DNA of 36,794 bases from CATZDY01 sp045599035. Its GTDB lineage: Bacteria; Bacillota; Desulfotomaculia; Desulfotomaculales; Desulfocucumaceae. The notes under the pieces were generated by a model. It did no database searches, had not been told where the DNA came from, and saw only the letters and a list, made by a program, of their open reading frames with translations. The position numbers were made by a program, and so were the translations under genes. Shown here one piece after another: positions 6,507-15,841 of the stretch (position 1 is the first letter of the stretch; each line of letters opens with the position of its first letter). The stretch covers positions 1 through 36,794 of the forward strand of contig JAZRVI010000046.1 in the NCBI GenBank assembly GCA_045599035.1, in the 5' to 3' direction.

Positions 6507-8864
6507 TTATTGAAGCTCAACTACAGTTACTCCGGCTCCGCCTTCGCCGGTTTCACCCAAACGAAAGCTTTTAGTGCGAGGATAGTTCCGCAAAGCCTGC
6601 TGAATGGCAGCTCGCAAGGCTCCGGTTCCTTTGCCATGAATCAGGCTGACCTGGGGCAGTCCGGCAATCAAGGCATCATCCAGATATTTTTCTACTTCCG
6701 GCCAGGCTTCAGCAAAGGTTTTGCCTCGAATATCCAATTGGGTTGCAATATTTTGAGCTTTTCCGCTGATCAAAGAGCCAAATTTGCTGCGGCGGGATTG
6801 TTCCAGACTGGTTTCGCAGAGTTCCAATTGGCTGGTTGATACCTGAACCTTCATAATTCCCACCTGAACCAGTACCTGAGAGCCGCTGGGCGGGCTGAGA
6901 ATATAGGCTTTTTGATTGTATTGAGGCAAAAAAACTTCCTGGCCTGTTTTTAATTGAGTGGGATCGGCCTTTTGCCGAACGGCTTTGGGAGCTTCTGTCG
7001 GCAGTTTTTCCTGCATTTTTTGCAGACGGCGGCGGCCTGCTTGAATGCCCAAATCCCGATTGCGGGCAGATGCCTCTTTTAAACTGTCCTTTAATTCCCG
7101 AATAGCCTCTTGCCCCTCCAGACGAAAGTCCCGCACCATTTGTCGGGCTTCTTCCCGGGCTTTGGCCAGAATTTGCTGTTTGCGTTCCTGCAATTCCTGT
7201 TCTTTTCGCTGCCAGCTCAAACGAAGTTCCTCGGCTTCGGCTCGGCTTTGTTCCGCTTCCAGCCTTAGTTGTTCAGAAATTTGTTTTTCCCGTTCCAATT
7301 GCAGCATCATTTCTGAAACCTGAAGCTGTTCTTCCCCCAGAAAATGGCGAGCCTGTTCAATAATGCGATCCTGCAAGCCCAGCCGTCGGGCAATTTCAAA
7401 GGCATTGCTGCGTCCGGGTGTACCCAAAAGCAGACGGTAGGTGGGCTGTAAGCTGACAACATCAAATTCGACGCTGGCGTTTTCCACCCCTGCGGTATTG
7501 TAGGCAAATTGCTTTAAAGCACCATAGTGGGTGGTAGCAATGGTTTTGGCTCCAGAGGTATGCAAATCAGCCAAAATTGCTTCGGCCAAAGCTGCTCCTT
7601 CCACCGGATCAGTACCGGCTCCCAGTTCATCCAGCAAAACCAGGCTATCTGTGCCTTGCTGTTTTAAAATTTCTACAATATTAGTCAAATGGGCGGAAAA
7701 AGTACTCAGGGATTGCTCCAGGCTTTGTTCGTCCCCAATGTCGGCAAAAATATCGCTGAAAATACCTATCTCCGAGCTTAAATCAGCCGGAAGGTGCAGT
7801 CCGCTTTGAGCCATCAGGCATAGAATCCCGGCGGTTTTCAAGGTAACGGTTTTTCCACCGGTATTGGGGCCGGTAATAATAATAGTTGAAAATTCCTGTC
7901 CCAGGCTTAAATCAACAGGTACTACTTTAACTCCAGAGGCCACCAAAATTGGATGCCGGGCTTTTTGCAGCTTCAGACGGGCTTCCGGCACAATTTGAAC
8001 GGCGGAAGCGTTAATTTTTAAACTATAACGGGCTTTGGCCAAAACAAAGTCCAAATGAGCCAAAGCTCTTTGAGAGGCCAGAAGGGTTTCCTGCCGCAAG
8101 CCCAGCATTTGGGAAAGCTGGCTGAGAATCCGAATAATTTCCTGTTCGTGAGCTACTTCCAGACGGCGAATTTCGTTGTTGGCTTCCACCACAGCCATTG
8201 GTTCAATAAACAAAGTGGCTCCGCTGGCTGACTGATCGTGAATAACCCCCGGAATTTGATTGCGATATTCCTGCTTAACCGGCACCACATAACGGTTGCC
8301 CCTTTGGGTGATAATGGCATCTTGCAAATATTTTTGGGTTTCGCTGGAACGAATTAAGTGTTCCAGCTTGCTTTTGATCTGACTTTGCAATTGACCCAAA
8401 GTCCGGCGAATCCGGGCTAATTCAGGAGAAGCCTGATCAGAAATACTGCCATCGTCTTTAATAGTTTTGAGGATCTGATCTTCCAGATCCTTAAATTCGC
8501 CCAAAAATTCAGATATTTCCTTTAATAAGGGATAATCTCGTTCCTGCAAAAAATTTTTGGCTCGCCGGGTGGCTCCCAGGGTGAGGGCAATTTGCCAAAA
8601 ATCGCTCGGTTCCAGCATAATACCCCGACTGGCTTGTACAATCCAGGGACGAATATCCTGCCAACCGCCCAAATCAGCCAAAGGCTCCAAGCGGAGTAAA
8701 TCCCTGGCTTCGGTGGTTTCCTGCTGCCAGCGAACGATTTCCGGCCAATCGGTAGAAGGTTGTAAATTTTCGGCCAATTCCCGTCCCAAACTGGAAACGG
8801 AGCATTTGGCCAATTGTTCCAAAATAGTGGGGTAACCCAGTCTTGCTAGAGATCGTTGATCCAT
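6507..8864 (-). CDS. mutS2: Endonuclease MutS2 / ribosome-rescue ATPase
   Basis: From the chosen start it has 785 residues, the usual length. Walker A GPNTGGKT lies at about 332-339. Then come the DIFADIGDEQSL and STFSAHLTN switch segments and Walker B LVLLDELGAGTDP. A long Glu/Arg/Gln-rich coiled coil follows, and a C-terminal Smr domain (about 710-785) with LDIRG and HGKGTGALR. MutS2 proteins suppress homologous recombination and/or split collided ribosomes in Bacillus. The ATG at 8864 is preceded by AAAGGA at 6 nt; an ATG five codons upstream has no ribosome binding site. The gene ends at the parS-like terminator hairpin and is head-on to a fork leaving oriC. Confidence 0.95.
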   Translation of the reverse strand: MDQRSLARLGYPTILEQLAKCSVSSLGRELAENLQPSTDWPEIVRWQQETTEARDLLRLEPLADLGGWQDIRPWIVQASRGIMLEPSDFWQIALTLGATRRAKNFLQERDYPLLKEISEFLGEFKDLEDQILKTIKDDGSISDQASPELARIRRTLGQLQSQIKSKLEHLIRSSETQKYLQDAIITQRGNRYVVPVKQEYRNQIPGVIHDQSASGATLFIEPMAVVEANNEIRRLEVAHEQEIIRILSQLSQMLGLRQETLLASQRALAHLDFVLAKARYSLKINASAVQIVPEARLKLQKARHPILVASGVKVVPVDLSLGQEFSTIIITGPNTGGKTVTLKTAGILCLMAQSGLHLPADLSSEIGIFSDIFADIGDEQSLEQSLSTFSAHLTNIVEILKQQGTDSLVLLDELGAGTDPVEGAALAEAILADLHTSGAKTIATTHYGALKQFAYNTAGVENASVEFDVVSLQPTYRLLLGTPGRSNAFEIARRLGLQDRIIEQARHFLGEEQLQVSEMMLQLEREKQISEQLRLEAEQSRAEAEELRLSWQRKEQELQERKQQILAKAREEARQMVRDFRLEGQEAIRELKDSLKEASARNRDLGIQAGRRRLQKMQEKLPTEAPKAVRQKADPTQLKTGQEVFLPQYNQKAYILSPPSGSQVLVQVGIMKVQVSTSQLELCETSLEQSRRSKFGSLISGKAQNIATQLDIRGKTFAEAWPEVEKYLDDALIAGLPQVSLIHGKGTGALRAAIQQALRNYPRTKSFRLGETGEGGAGVTVVELQ

Positions 8865-8964
8865 GCCAGTTCCTTTCATAAAATCTTTATAAGGTAAAAC
8901 GAAATTTTTGAAACATTGTTTTCATCTGAAAGAGAGCCGAAAAAACGGTAATTTCCCCCTGGTT

Positions 8965-11418
8965 TTATTTAGAATCCGGGTTTTCCAAAACTCCCCGATA
9001 AAAATGCCCTTTGGTTAAGCCGTTCAGCTTTTCCAGTTCAGCTTTGGTTATGGTTTTGCCGTCCAAAGCCTGCCGATAAAGCCGGGTGGTTTTGGCAGTC
9101 CAGCCGGGACTTTCTGTTCGGGCTTCAATGCGTATTGCCGCAACTCCCCAGCTTTGCAAAGCGGCTGTTTCTTCAATTAAAGCCAGGGTTCGGGAATTGT
9201 AAAGGTGCATTCGGCAAAAACGGTCAGTTTTTAAGGGGAAAACAGCTCCCAGGCGATCCTTGAGGCCAAAGCTTTGTTTTTGGCAGGGAGCCGAACAGGG
9301 GCTTTGAGCTGTCAAGCCGCCCAGAGCTGAACCGGGCAGGCAATATTCGCTGATTAGCATTTCCAAAGCTCCCTGAACAATAACCTCAACGGGAAATTGA
9401 GCCAAAGCCTGAATTTGTTGTCCGGTCAGCTCCGGCGAAAGGGTCAGGCGGGCATATTCACCGGCCAAAGCTTCGGCAGTATAAGCATTAAAAATGTTAA
9501 AGCCCCAATCGCTGATTAACCTGGCTTGCGGCCAAAATTGCCGGGCAACTTGTCCGGCTCCCAAATTGCCTATTAAGAGACTGGAAGGACGGAAGCCCTG
9601 CTTGAACCAAAACTGCCAATCCTGTTTTAACAGCTCCAAATTCTCATCACTGGTTATTCGAGGCAAAGCCGGAATGATTTCCACTTGATATTGTTGGCCA
9701 ATCTTTTGACTTTCCAACCAAAATTCCGGTTTAAAGCCTCGAAAATAGCCGTCCAGATAAACCAGATCTGCTCCGTTTTGACAGGCAGCTCGCACCGCCT
9801 CCGGATGGCTGACCGCTACAGCCAACAAAGTGGAGCTTGCCGGATGATTTGGACTCTGAGCTGGTTTTAAAGTGATTTCCCGATGAGAGCGGGGAAGCGG
9901 CAAACGCCGGGCTTCCAGCTTTTCCAGAGCTTGTCTTCTTAAATCATTGAAGTGGCTGGCCGGATAAATTACTGAACCTTGAATTTCAGCCTGCAAATCG
10001 GCTAAAAAATAAGGAGTATTGCCCAGCCGCCCCAATTGCCTGCTTAAATATTCCTGATCTAATGGTCGTTTCAAAGCTTTCTGTCCCGGAATTTGACCGG
10101 TAACCTGCACTTTATTGCCCAATTCATCTTGTACCTGCAAAATCAGGGGTTGATCCAGACCAGCCTGAACTGTAAATTGCAGAGGAATCCGGCTGGGCTG
10201 GGCATAGGAGGCTTGAGCCTTGCTGATCAAATGGGCATCGTTGGTTTTAAAAATTCGATCTCCCAGTCTAACCCGGCCTTGAATGGGAATATAAACTGAT
10301 TGTCCGGCCTGGGCTTGGCTGACCGATTTTTTGCCCAAGGTAATTTGATTGACTTCAAAACCCAGTCGGCCGCCTTCACTGACCCAAACTTCCAAACCAT
10401 CTCCCAAAGCTAAATCGCCCTCCAAAGCAATTTCCACTCCGGCGGAATGTCCCAGGGATTTGACTCGGCCAATTTTCAGCCCCCGGTTGTTGGGGCGTTG
10501 ATAGCTCATTAAATCCTGACCCAGCTTGCCAAAAAAGTAACCGGTTGAAAAATCCCGGTTGAAAATCTGAGCCAATTCCCGTTCTGCTTCCGGTTCAACC
10601 TTATAAGGCTGTCCGGACAAGGCCAAATCCAAAAGCTGGCGATAATGTCTGACCACTGTGGCCACATATTCCGGTCTTTTCATGCGGCCTTCGATTTTGA
10701 AGGAAGCAATGCCTGCTGCAATTAACTCCGGCAAATAGGCACTCAAATTTAGATCCCGGGTACTCAGCAAATAAGCTCCGGCAGTTTTCAGTTCCCGTCC
10801 CTGGCTGTTCAATAATTGATAGGCCATCCGGCAGGGCTGGGCACAACGGCCTCGATTGCCGCTGCGTCCGCCAATCAGACTGGAAAACAAACATTGGCCG
10901 GAATAGCCTACGCATAAGGCTCCGTGTACAAAGACTTCCAGTTCTGCTCCGGTTTGCTGATAGATATTTTTTATTTGCTCCAGGCTCATTTCTCTGGCCA
11001 AAACAATTCGCTTAAAGCCCAGCTTTTGCAGACAGCGAACCCCGGCCAAATTGTGAGTGGTCATCTGAGTGCTGGCGTGCAGGGGCAGTTCCGGCAGATG
11101 CTGCCGAGCCAGACGAGCCAGACCCAGGTCTTGAGTAATAATGGCATCTGCTCCCATCCGGCTGAGATCAGCCAGATAATTGAGGGCGGCCTTGATTTCC
11201 GAATCCGCCGCCAGGGTATTGACGGTTACCAAAACCCGACAGCCATGCAAATGGGCATATTTAATCCCGGCTTCCAGTTGGGCATAGCTGAAATTTTGGG
11301 CGGATCTGCGGGCATTGAGCATGGGGCCGCCCAAATAAACTGCATCAGCTCCGTTTTCCACGGCGGCCGCCAAAGCTTCTTCCCCTCCGGCTGGAGCTAA
11401 TAATTCCGGTTTGGACAT
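8965..11418 (-). CDS. U32 peptidase-family protein (long form with C-terminal extension)
   Basis: An 817-residue U32 family protein. The N-terminal U32 domain shows PELLAPAGG, ENGADAVYLGG, the HASTQM motif and the family signature ELEVFVHGALCVGYSGQCLFSS with GRCAQPCR. A central region follows, and then a second U32-like half starting near LLAVAVSHPEAVRAACQNGADLVYLDG. Relatives such as RlhA/TrhP act on RNA (hydroxylation of 23S rRNA or tRNA) rather than as proteases, so RNA modification is the more likely role; the exact substrate is unknown. Conserved cysteines recur in SPCSAPCQK. The stop of the upstream NIF3 gene is 2 bp before this ATG, so the two are probably co-transcribed. Confidence 0.88.
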   Translation of the reverse strand: MSKPELLAPAGGEEALAAAVENGADAVYLGGPMLNARRSAQNFSYAQLEAGIKYAHLHGCRVLVTVNTLAADSEIKAALNYLADLSRMGADAIITQDLGLARLARQHLPELPLHASTQMTTHNLAGVRCLQKLGFKRIVLAREMSLEQIKNIYQQTGAELEVFVHGALCVGYSGQCLFSSLIGGRSGNRGRCAQPCRMAYQLLNSQGRELKTAGAYLLSTRDLNLSAYLPELIAAGIASFKIEGRMKRPEYVATVVRHYRQLLDLALSGQPYKVEPEAERELAQIFNRDFSTGYFFGKLGQDLMSYQRPNNRGLKIGRVKSLGHSAGVEIALEGDLALGDGLEVWVSEGGRLGFEVNQITLGKKSVSQAQAGQSVYIPIQGRVRLGDRIFKTNDAHLISKAQASYAQPSRIPLQFTVQAGLDQPLILQVQDELGNKVQVTGQIPGQKALKRPLDQEYLSRQLGRLGNTPYFLADLQAEIQGSVIYPASHFNDLRRQALEKLEARRLPLPRSHREITLKPAQSPNHPASSTLLAVAVSHPEAVRAACQNGADLVYLDGYFRGFKPEFWLESQKIGQQYQVEIIPALPRITSDENLELLKQDWQFWFKQGFRPSSLLIGNLGAGQVARQFWPQARLISDWGFNIFNAYTAEALAGEYARLTLSPELTGQQIQALAQFPVEVIVQGALEMLISEYCLPGSALGGLTAQSPCSAPCQKQSFGLKDRLGAVFPLKTDRFCRMHLYNSRTLALIEETAALQSWGVAAIRIEARTESPGWTAKTTRLYRQALDGKTITKAELEKLNGLTKGHFYRGVLENPDSK

Positions 11419-11420
11419 AA

Positions 11421-12380
11421 CTATTCCATTCTCCGGGGATTACGGATAAAGCCGGAGCAGGGGATAATTTCAACTCCTTTTTCTTCCAGGTAACCCAGCA
11501 GCAAATTCAGGCCAATGCTGTCGCTGGACATATGTCCGGCAATAATGACATTAATGTGATATTTTTCGGCTTCCTTGCGGTGAGCTTCGCCCATGTGCAT
11601 CCCAATGATGGTTCCTACTCCAGCTTGAGCCATCTTTTCCAAAGCGTCCTTGGAGCCGCCGGTTCCTCCGGTCATATCCAGCATGATTTTGCCGGCTCTC
11701 CGGTTTTTATCGCCCACCACAATGACTGGGCCTGCTCCCATTTGAGCTGCAAATTTATATTCCGGTTCCTGCCGCAATAATTTGATAATTTCGCCCAGGG
11801 TTTCCGGTTGTTCCCGATCCATTTTTTCCTGCAAATAATAGTTAACCAGATTGTCGGCTACGGTGTGAGCACACATAAAGGGCAGGTTCAGGATTTTGGC
11901 GGCATCCACAGCCCGATTGTGGTTGGCCGGTAAAATATTGCGTCGAACCTCGGAAATCCGGGGAGCCATAACTCCTTCGGCCACATTAATCGGTACGCCA
12001 AAGTTGGCCATAACATCCTCTTGCAGGTGCATAACATCATATAAGCCTGCATAGCCCCGGCCTTCCGGATGGTGAGCCAAAATCAGGTCAATTTTCTGGC
12101 CTTTTTCAATTAAACGGTCGGCCAGCAGGATTTCGCCAATTTCCATGTCTACGCCCACGATAACCGACTTAATTTCAGTATCCGGACTGCCATTAAGAAT
12201 CCGGCTGTCCCGATAGGGATTGGTCAGGCAGTCCAGATCATAGACTTCCTTTTCGTCTTCATCCAGTTCGGCATAATGCTTTTGTTCTTTAGCCAGCAGG
12301 TTTTGCATATTTTCCAAGCCCCGTGGATCAAACTTCATACCTTTTTCCACAAATAATTTGTAAATTTCTTTTAATTTCAT
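11421..12380 (-). CDS. NIF3-family metal-binding protein
   Basis: A 319-residue protein of the NIF3/NGG1-interacting-factor family. Metal-ligand-like motifs are DLILAHHPEG, the HTVADN segment and, near the C-terminus, HMGEAHRKEAEKYHINVIIAGHMSSDS. The family binds a dinuclear metal site and has no settled function, although GTP-cyclohydrolase-like activity was once proposed. The ATG is preceded by AAGGGTGG. It abuts the U32 gene (2 bp apart). The N-terminal ~70 residues, rich in charged residues, are an extension beyond the minimal fold. Confidence 0.85.
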   Translation of the reverse strand: MKLKEIYKLFVEKGMKFDPRGLENMQNLLAKEQKHYAELDEDEKEVYDLDCLTNPYRDSRILNGSPDTEIKSVIVGVDMEIGEILLADRLIEKGQKIDLILAHHPEGRGYAGLYDVMHLQEDVMANFGVPINVAEGVMAPRISEVRRNILPANHNRAVDAAKILNLPFMCAHTVADNLVNYYLQEKMDREQPETLGEIIKLLRQEPEYKFAAQMGAGPVIVVGDKNRRAGKIMLDMTGGTGGSKDALEKMAQAGVGTIIGMHMGEAHRKEAEKYHINVIIAGHMSSDSIGLNLLLGYLEEKGVEIIPCSGFIRNPRRME

Positions 12381-12409
12381 TTAAAAAACCACCCTTCTTT
12401 TTTCTCAGC

Positions 12410-13420
12410 TTAAACCCATTTATGATTACAGATGCACAAATGATCGGGCATATTAAAACAATTATTGCAATAAACACATTTGGCTGGTTCCCGATCTCCG
12501 CTCAGCCAGCGTTTTAGAAGCCAGTTTTCGCATAAAAGAGGCCGTCCCAAAGCGAAAAGCTGAATGGAGGAGGTCGCCAAAATTTCCTCTATGGTTTCCA
12601 GATGCTTTAAGCCCCCGGCCAGAATAACGGGGGTATCCACCAGCTCGGCCAGTTGACGGGCAAAACCGGCAAAATAGGCTTCTTTGTCCCGGCTGCTCAT
12701 ATTTAAGCGGGAAGGAGTATTGCCGCTGACCTGAATACTATCTACGCCCCAGGCAGCCATAGCCTGACAAAATTGCAGGCTTTCGCTTTCTTCCAGTCCA
12801 CCCTGGCTGAAATCCTGGGAATTAATTTTTACTGAAACCAAAAATTCCGAACTGACTGCTGCCTTGACTGCATCAAAAATTTCCTGCAAAAAACGAAGAC
12901 GATTGGCTCCGCCGTATTCATCCTCCCGACGGTTTTCCTTGGGGCTTAAAAAACGACTGACCAGCAGACCATGAGCCGCTTGAATCTGAATGCCGTCATA
13001 GCCGGCCGCTTCTGCTCGTCGGGCGGCCTGAGCAAAAGCAGAGGTCAGATCTTTAATTTCTTTCCGGCTGTAATCGGTTGGAGCTTTTTTGCGAAAGCTT
13101 TGATAAATATTATTGCCGCCCAAGGTTAATTGAGCCCAAATTTGAGCCTTTTGCTCATGTACCTTTTGGGTCAGCTCCTGATGCTCTGGAATATATTGAT
13201 CCTGATGCAGGGAAAGCATTTGCCGCAAGGGCCAATCCTGCTCGGAAACCGCTATGCCTCCGGTAATCAGCAAAGCAACCTGATTTTCGGCCAGAGTGAC
13301 ATAGCTTTGGATTAGATTGGGATTCAAGTGTCCCTGATCATCGGCCTGCTCCTCCCAGACGGCCGAACGGATAAAACGATTTTTGAGGCTTAACCGCCCC
13401 TGTCTGACTTCACTAAACAT
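12410..13420 (-). CDS. NADH:flavin oxidoreductase, old yellow enzyme family
   Basis: A 336-residue FMN-dependent TIM barrel. Visible are the N-terminal LKNRFIRSAVWE, LITGGIAVSEQD, AWAQLTLGG-type strands, AARRAEAAGYDGIQIQAAHGLLVSRFLSPKENRREDEYGG (the family signature with the active-site His/Tyr region) and GGLKHLETIEEIL near the phosphate site. The natural substrate is unknown. The last ~25 residues have five cysteines, CVYCNNCFNMPDHLCIC, beyond the barrel; they may bind a metal or Fe-S cluster. The multi-domain 2,4-dienoyl-CoA reductases also have a cluster after the barrel, but here the following flavin/NAD domains are absent. The ATG has AAGGA upstream. Confidence 0.88.
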   Translation of the reverse strand: MFSEVRQGRLSLKNRFIRSAVWEEQADDQGHLNPNLIQSYVTLAENQVALLITGGIAVSEQDWPLRQMLSLHQDQYIPEHQELTQKVHEQKAQIWAQLTLGGNNIYQSFRKKAPTDYSRKEIKDLTSAFAQAARRAEAAGYDGIQIQAAHGLLVSRFLSPKENRREDEYGGANRLRFLQEIFDAVKAAVSSEFLVSVKINSQDFSQGGLEESESLQFCQAMAAWGVDSIQVSGNTPSRLNMSSRDKEAYFAGFARQLAELVDTPVILAGGLKHLETIEEILATSSIQLFALGRPLLCENWLLKRWLSGDREPAKCVYCNNCFNMPDHLCICNHKWV

Positions 13421-13498
13421 AGATTTCCTTCTTTCAAAATAAACAGACCCAGGTTTTTCTTGTTTTAAGCTTCTAGCCTGTAATTCCCTGTTTTTACT

Positions 13499-14491
13499 TT
13501 AGGTCAAAATCAAATCTGCCGGGCTTTTGCAATGGCGGCACCGGTTTTCCTTCAGGCCATTGGCCTTGATTTGATAATTTCGGCGTTTAATCAAAGCCTT
13601 GCCGCATTCCGGACAAAAGGTGTCCTGTCCTGGATTTTCCATATTGCCCAGATAAACATATTTCAGCTTTTGGCGGGCTTTTTCCCAAAGCTGCACCAGC
13701 AGCTTTTCGGAGGTAGGCGGCAAGCCTAAATAATAATTGGGGAAATAACGGCTCAGGTGCAGGGGAATGCGGGGATTAATTCCAGCCAGCCATTCGCTCA
13801 AAGCCTCGATGTCCTGTTCATTCCAGCCTTCAATGACCAAAGTCGTAACCTCCAAAGGTACTCCGGCTTCGGCTATAGTTTGAATAGTTTGCTTAACCGG
13901 CTCCAGTTTTCCTTGACACAGCTCCCGATAAAAATTGTCCCCAAAAGCCTTCAAATCAATATTAAAGGCATCAATCCAAGGCAAAAGCTGATTTAAAGGC
14001 TGGGGATTGATCAAGCCATTGCTGACTACTACATTTTTTAAGCCTTTGGCCTTGGCCAGACGGGAGGCTTCCCAGATATATTCAAACCAAATCAGCGGCT
14101 CGGAATAGGTATAAGCCAAACCAATATTTCCGGCCTGCTCCCTTTGTACCTCGGCCATTTCTACCAGTTCTTCCGGGCTGACGGTTTCGGCTGGGGCTTC
14201 AAGCTGGCTGATCTGCCAATTTTGGCAAAAGGCACAGTGCAAATTGCAGCCCCAGGTTCCCACTGATAAAATTTTCCGACCCGGATAAAAATGATAGAGG
14301 GGCTTTTTTTCTATGGGATCCAAAGCCATGGAGGTAATTTGAGCATAGTTATGGCTGTAAAGTCGGCCAGCCTGATTGATTCTGGCTCGGCAAAAGCCGC
14401 TTTTGTCCGGTTCCACCTGACAAAATTGGGGACAAAGCAGGCATTGCACCTGATTGTCCGCTAATTGCTTATAATAAGCTGCTTCCTGCAT
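13499..14491 (-). CDS. amrS: AmmeMemoRadiSam-type radical SAM protein (AmrS-like)
   Basis: A 330-residue radical SAM enzyme. The cluster motif is CNLHCAFC (Cys82, Cys86, Cys89, CX3CX2C) inside TWGCNLHCAFCQNW, typical of the AmrS/PflA-like group. The N-terminal CLLCPQFC segment holds additional cysteines. The C-terminal ~45 residues form a probable zinc ribbon (CPECGK and CRHCKS). In many genomes AmrS is linked to AMMECR1 and MEMO1 homologues; neither is adjacent here, so its reaction remains unknown. The ATG is preceded by AGAGAAG. A 248-bp spacer separates it from spmA upstream. Confidence 0.88.
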   Translation of the reverse strand: MQEAAYYKQLADNQVQCLLCPQFCQVEPDKSGFCRARINQAGRLYSHNYAQITSMALDPIEKKPLYHFYPGRKILSVGTWGCNLHCAFCQNWQISQLEAPAETVSPEELVEMAEVQREQAGNIGLAYTYSEPLIWFEYIWEASRLAKAKGLKNVVVSNGLINPQPLNQLLPWIDAFNIDLKAFGDNFYRELCQGKLEPVKQTIQTIAEAGVPLEVTTLVIEGWNEQDIEALSEWLAGINPRIPLHLSRYFPNYYLGLPPTSEKLLVQLWEKARQKLKYVYLGNMENPGQDTFCPECGKALIKRRNYQIKANGLKENRCRHCKSPADLILT

Positions 14492-14739
14492 TTTTTAACT
14501 TCTCTCTTTCTGGGGGCTGCAAATTCTGGCCGGCTCAAAGCCTGCCAAAGACATTTGAGCAGGGCGAGCTTAAAACCCTGTATTAATGCTCTCCCATTGC
14601 TCAAGCAAAGCAAAATGAATTTGGGGGAAAATAAACCAATTTTAGGGTTCTGCAATGACATTATTGTATCTCAGTCACACAAAGCTTTTTTTCTTTATTA
14701 TACCACTTTAGCTTGGGGAATGCTCGAATTTATCCCGGT

Positions 14740-15342
14740 TTATAATATTTTTCCCTGAGCTTTTTTCCAGATTCGCTGCAAAATCCTGTCCGTCAGGATG
14801 GCCGAGAGCATTCCCAGACCAGTGGCAGCGATGGTTGCTCCTACAATGGAGGTGGGGTCAGTGGAATGAAACATAATCCGAATACCAATAATGGTGCTGG
14901 GAATCAAGGTCAGACAGGCGGTGTTCAAGGCCAGAAAGGTACACATGGAGGGGGTGGCAGTTTTGGGATCGGCCTGATTCAGCTTTTGCATTTCCTGCAT
15001 GGCCAAAAGCCCCATGGGGGTGGCGGCGTTGCCCAGCCCCAAAATATTGGCGGTCAAATTAAGGCCAATGGCTCCCAAAGCCGGATGCTCCGGGGGAATC
15101 TCGGGAAAAAGGCGGCGGGTCAAAGGTGCCATTAGTTTGCTCAAAAGCCGAACCAGACCGGCGGCTTCGGCCAAACGCATAATGCCCAGCCAAAAGCTCA
15201 TAATGGCAATCAGCCCCAGGGAGATTTGAACCGCCTGTTCTGCTCCGGCCAAGGCTGACTGCAAAATCAGTCCCGGTTCTCCTTTGCCCAAAGCGGTCAC
15301 AATTCCCATGCCCAACAAAAAAAGCCATAAGTAATTAACCAT
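14740..15342 (-). CDS. spmA: Spore maturation protein SpmA
   Basis: A 200-residue polytopic membrane protein of the nucleoside-recognition/gate family. It has hydrophobic helices at the N-terminus, the GLNLTANILGLGNAATPMGL signature near the middle and TFLALNTACLTLIPSTIIGIR. SpmA is needed for core dehydration of spores in Bacillus. The ATG has GGAGGA close upstream. SpmB, which normally follows directly, is absent: the next gene downstream is the radical SAM protein. This supports a spore-forming host. Confidence 0.92.
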   Translation of the reverse strand: MVNYLWLFLLGMGIVTALGKGEPGLILQSALAGAEQAVQISLGLIAIMSFWLGIMRLAEAAGLVRLLSKLMAPLTRRLFPEIPPEHPALGAIGLNLTANILGLGNAATPMGLLAMQEMQKLNQADPKTATPSMCTFLALNTACLTLIPSTIIGIRIMFHSTDPTSIVGATIAATGLGMLSAILTDRILQRIWKKAQGKIL

Positions 15343-15502
15343 GCTGTTCCTCCGTTTTGGCTTAAGCTTATGTCAAAATGGGGGAAGGCAGAACCAGGGA
15401 AAAAAGCAGCGAAAAAGCCGAGCTTTTTTTCTGAACGGCTGGTTTTTTCGATTCCAACCTGCTATGATAGAAGTGAATTTACTAAAAAGGAAGCGAAAAG
15501 CT

Positions 15503-15811
15503 ATGACTTTTACTTTAATTGATAATAGTGAAGATTATGATTTAAGCTTTAATGATTTTTGCCAAAGGTGTCGGGAAATTAATAAATTTTATAACCCGGC
15601 CAATCCCAAATTGGCGGTTTCTACTCCGGAAAAGGTTGGCTATGAACAGGGGTTGCAGGGTCGTCCGGTACATGAAGGACTGCTGGCGGGTTATCTGGGC
15701 TTAAACTGTCGTCCTGAATTGGCCTATCAGGCTTTGGCCATTTATCAGGTTGGCTATCAAAAGGGTCGGGAGGCTCGCCGAAACCAGCGGCCCCATTTGA
15801 CGGTTTGCTGA
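15503..15811 (+). CDS. Small protein of unknown function
   Basis: I do not recognise this 102-residue protein. The start is the ATG at 15503, with AAGGAAG about 9 nt upstream; the longer frame reading back into the spmA start region has no support. It is soluble, with an acidic N-terminus (IDNSEDYDLSFNDF), two cysteines near the start and a basic C-terminus (GYQKGREARRNQRPHL). A VGYEQGLQGRPVHEGLLAGYLG segment and a later YQVGYQKGREA hint at an internal repeat of about 60 residues. It is divergent from spmA and convergent with the amidohydrolase. Confidence 0.6.
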   Translation: MTFTLIDNSEDYDLSFNDFCQRCREINKFYNPANPKLAVSTPEKVGYEQGLQGRPVHEGLLAGYLGLNCRPELAYQALAIYQVGYQKGREARRNQRPHLTVC

Positions 15812-15841
15812 TTTGGCGGCCGAGCCTCCGATTTTGCAGTT

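Noticed and set aside
8880..8964. Possible third, degenerate parS site or terminator (GAAAC-TGTTTTC motif) before mutS2
   Set aside because: Too many mismatches to the 16-mer at 6467 and 20148, and no stable stem with a T-run.
10924..11400. 158-codon plus-strand frame inside the U32 gene
   Set aside because: Antisense shadow with no ribosome binding site; the minus-strand U32 motifs are unmistakable.
14500..14739. Promoters upstream of the AmrS gene (TATAAT- and TACAAT-like hexamers on the minus strand)
   Set aside because: -10-like hexamers are present but no acceptable -35 at 16-18 bp, so I did not list them.
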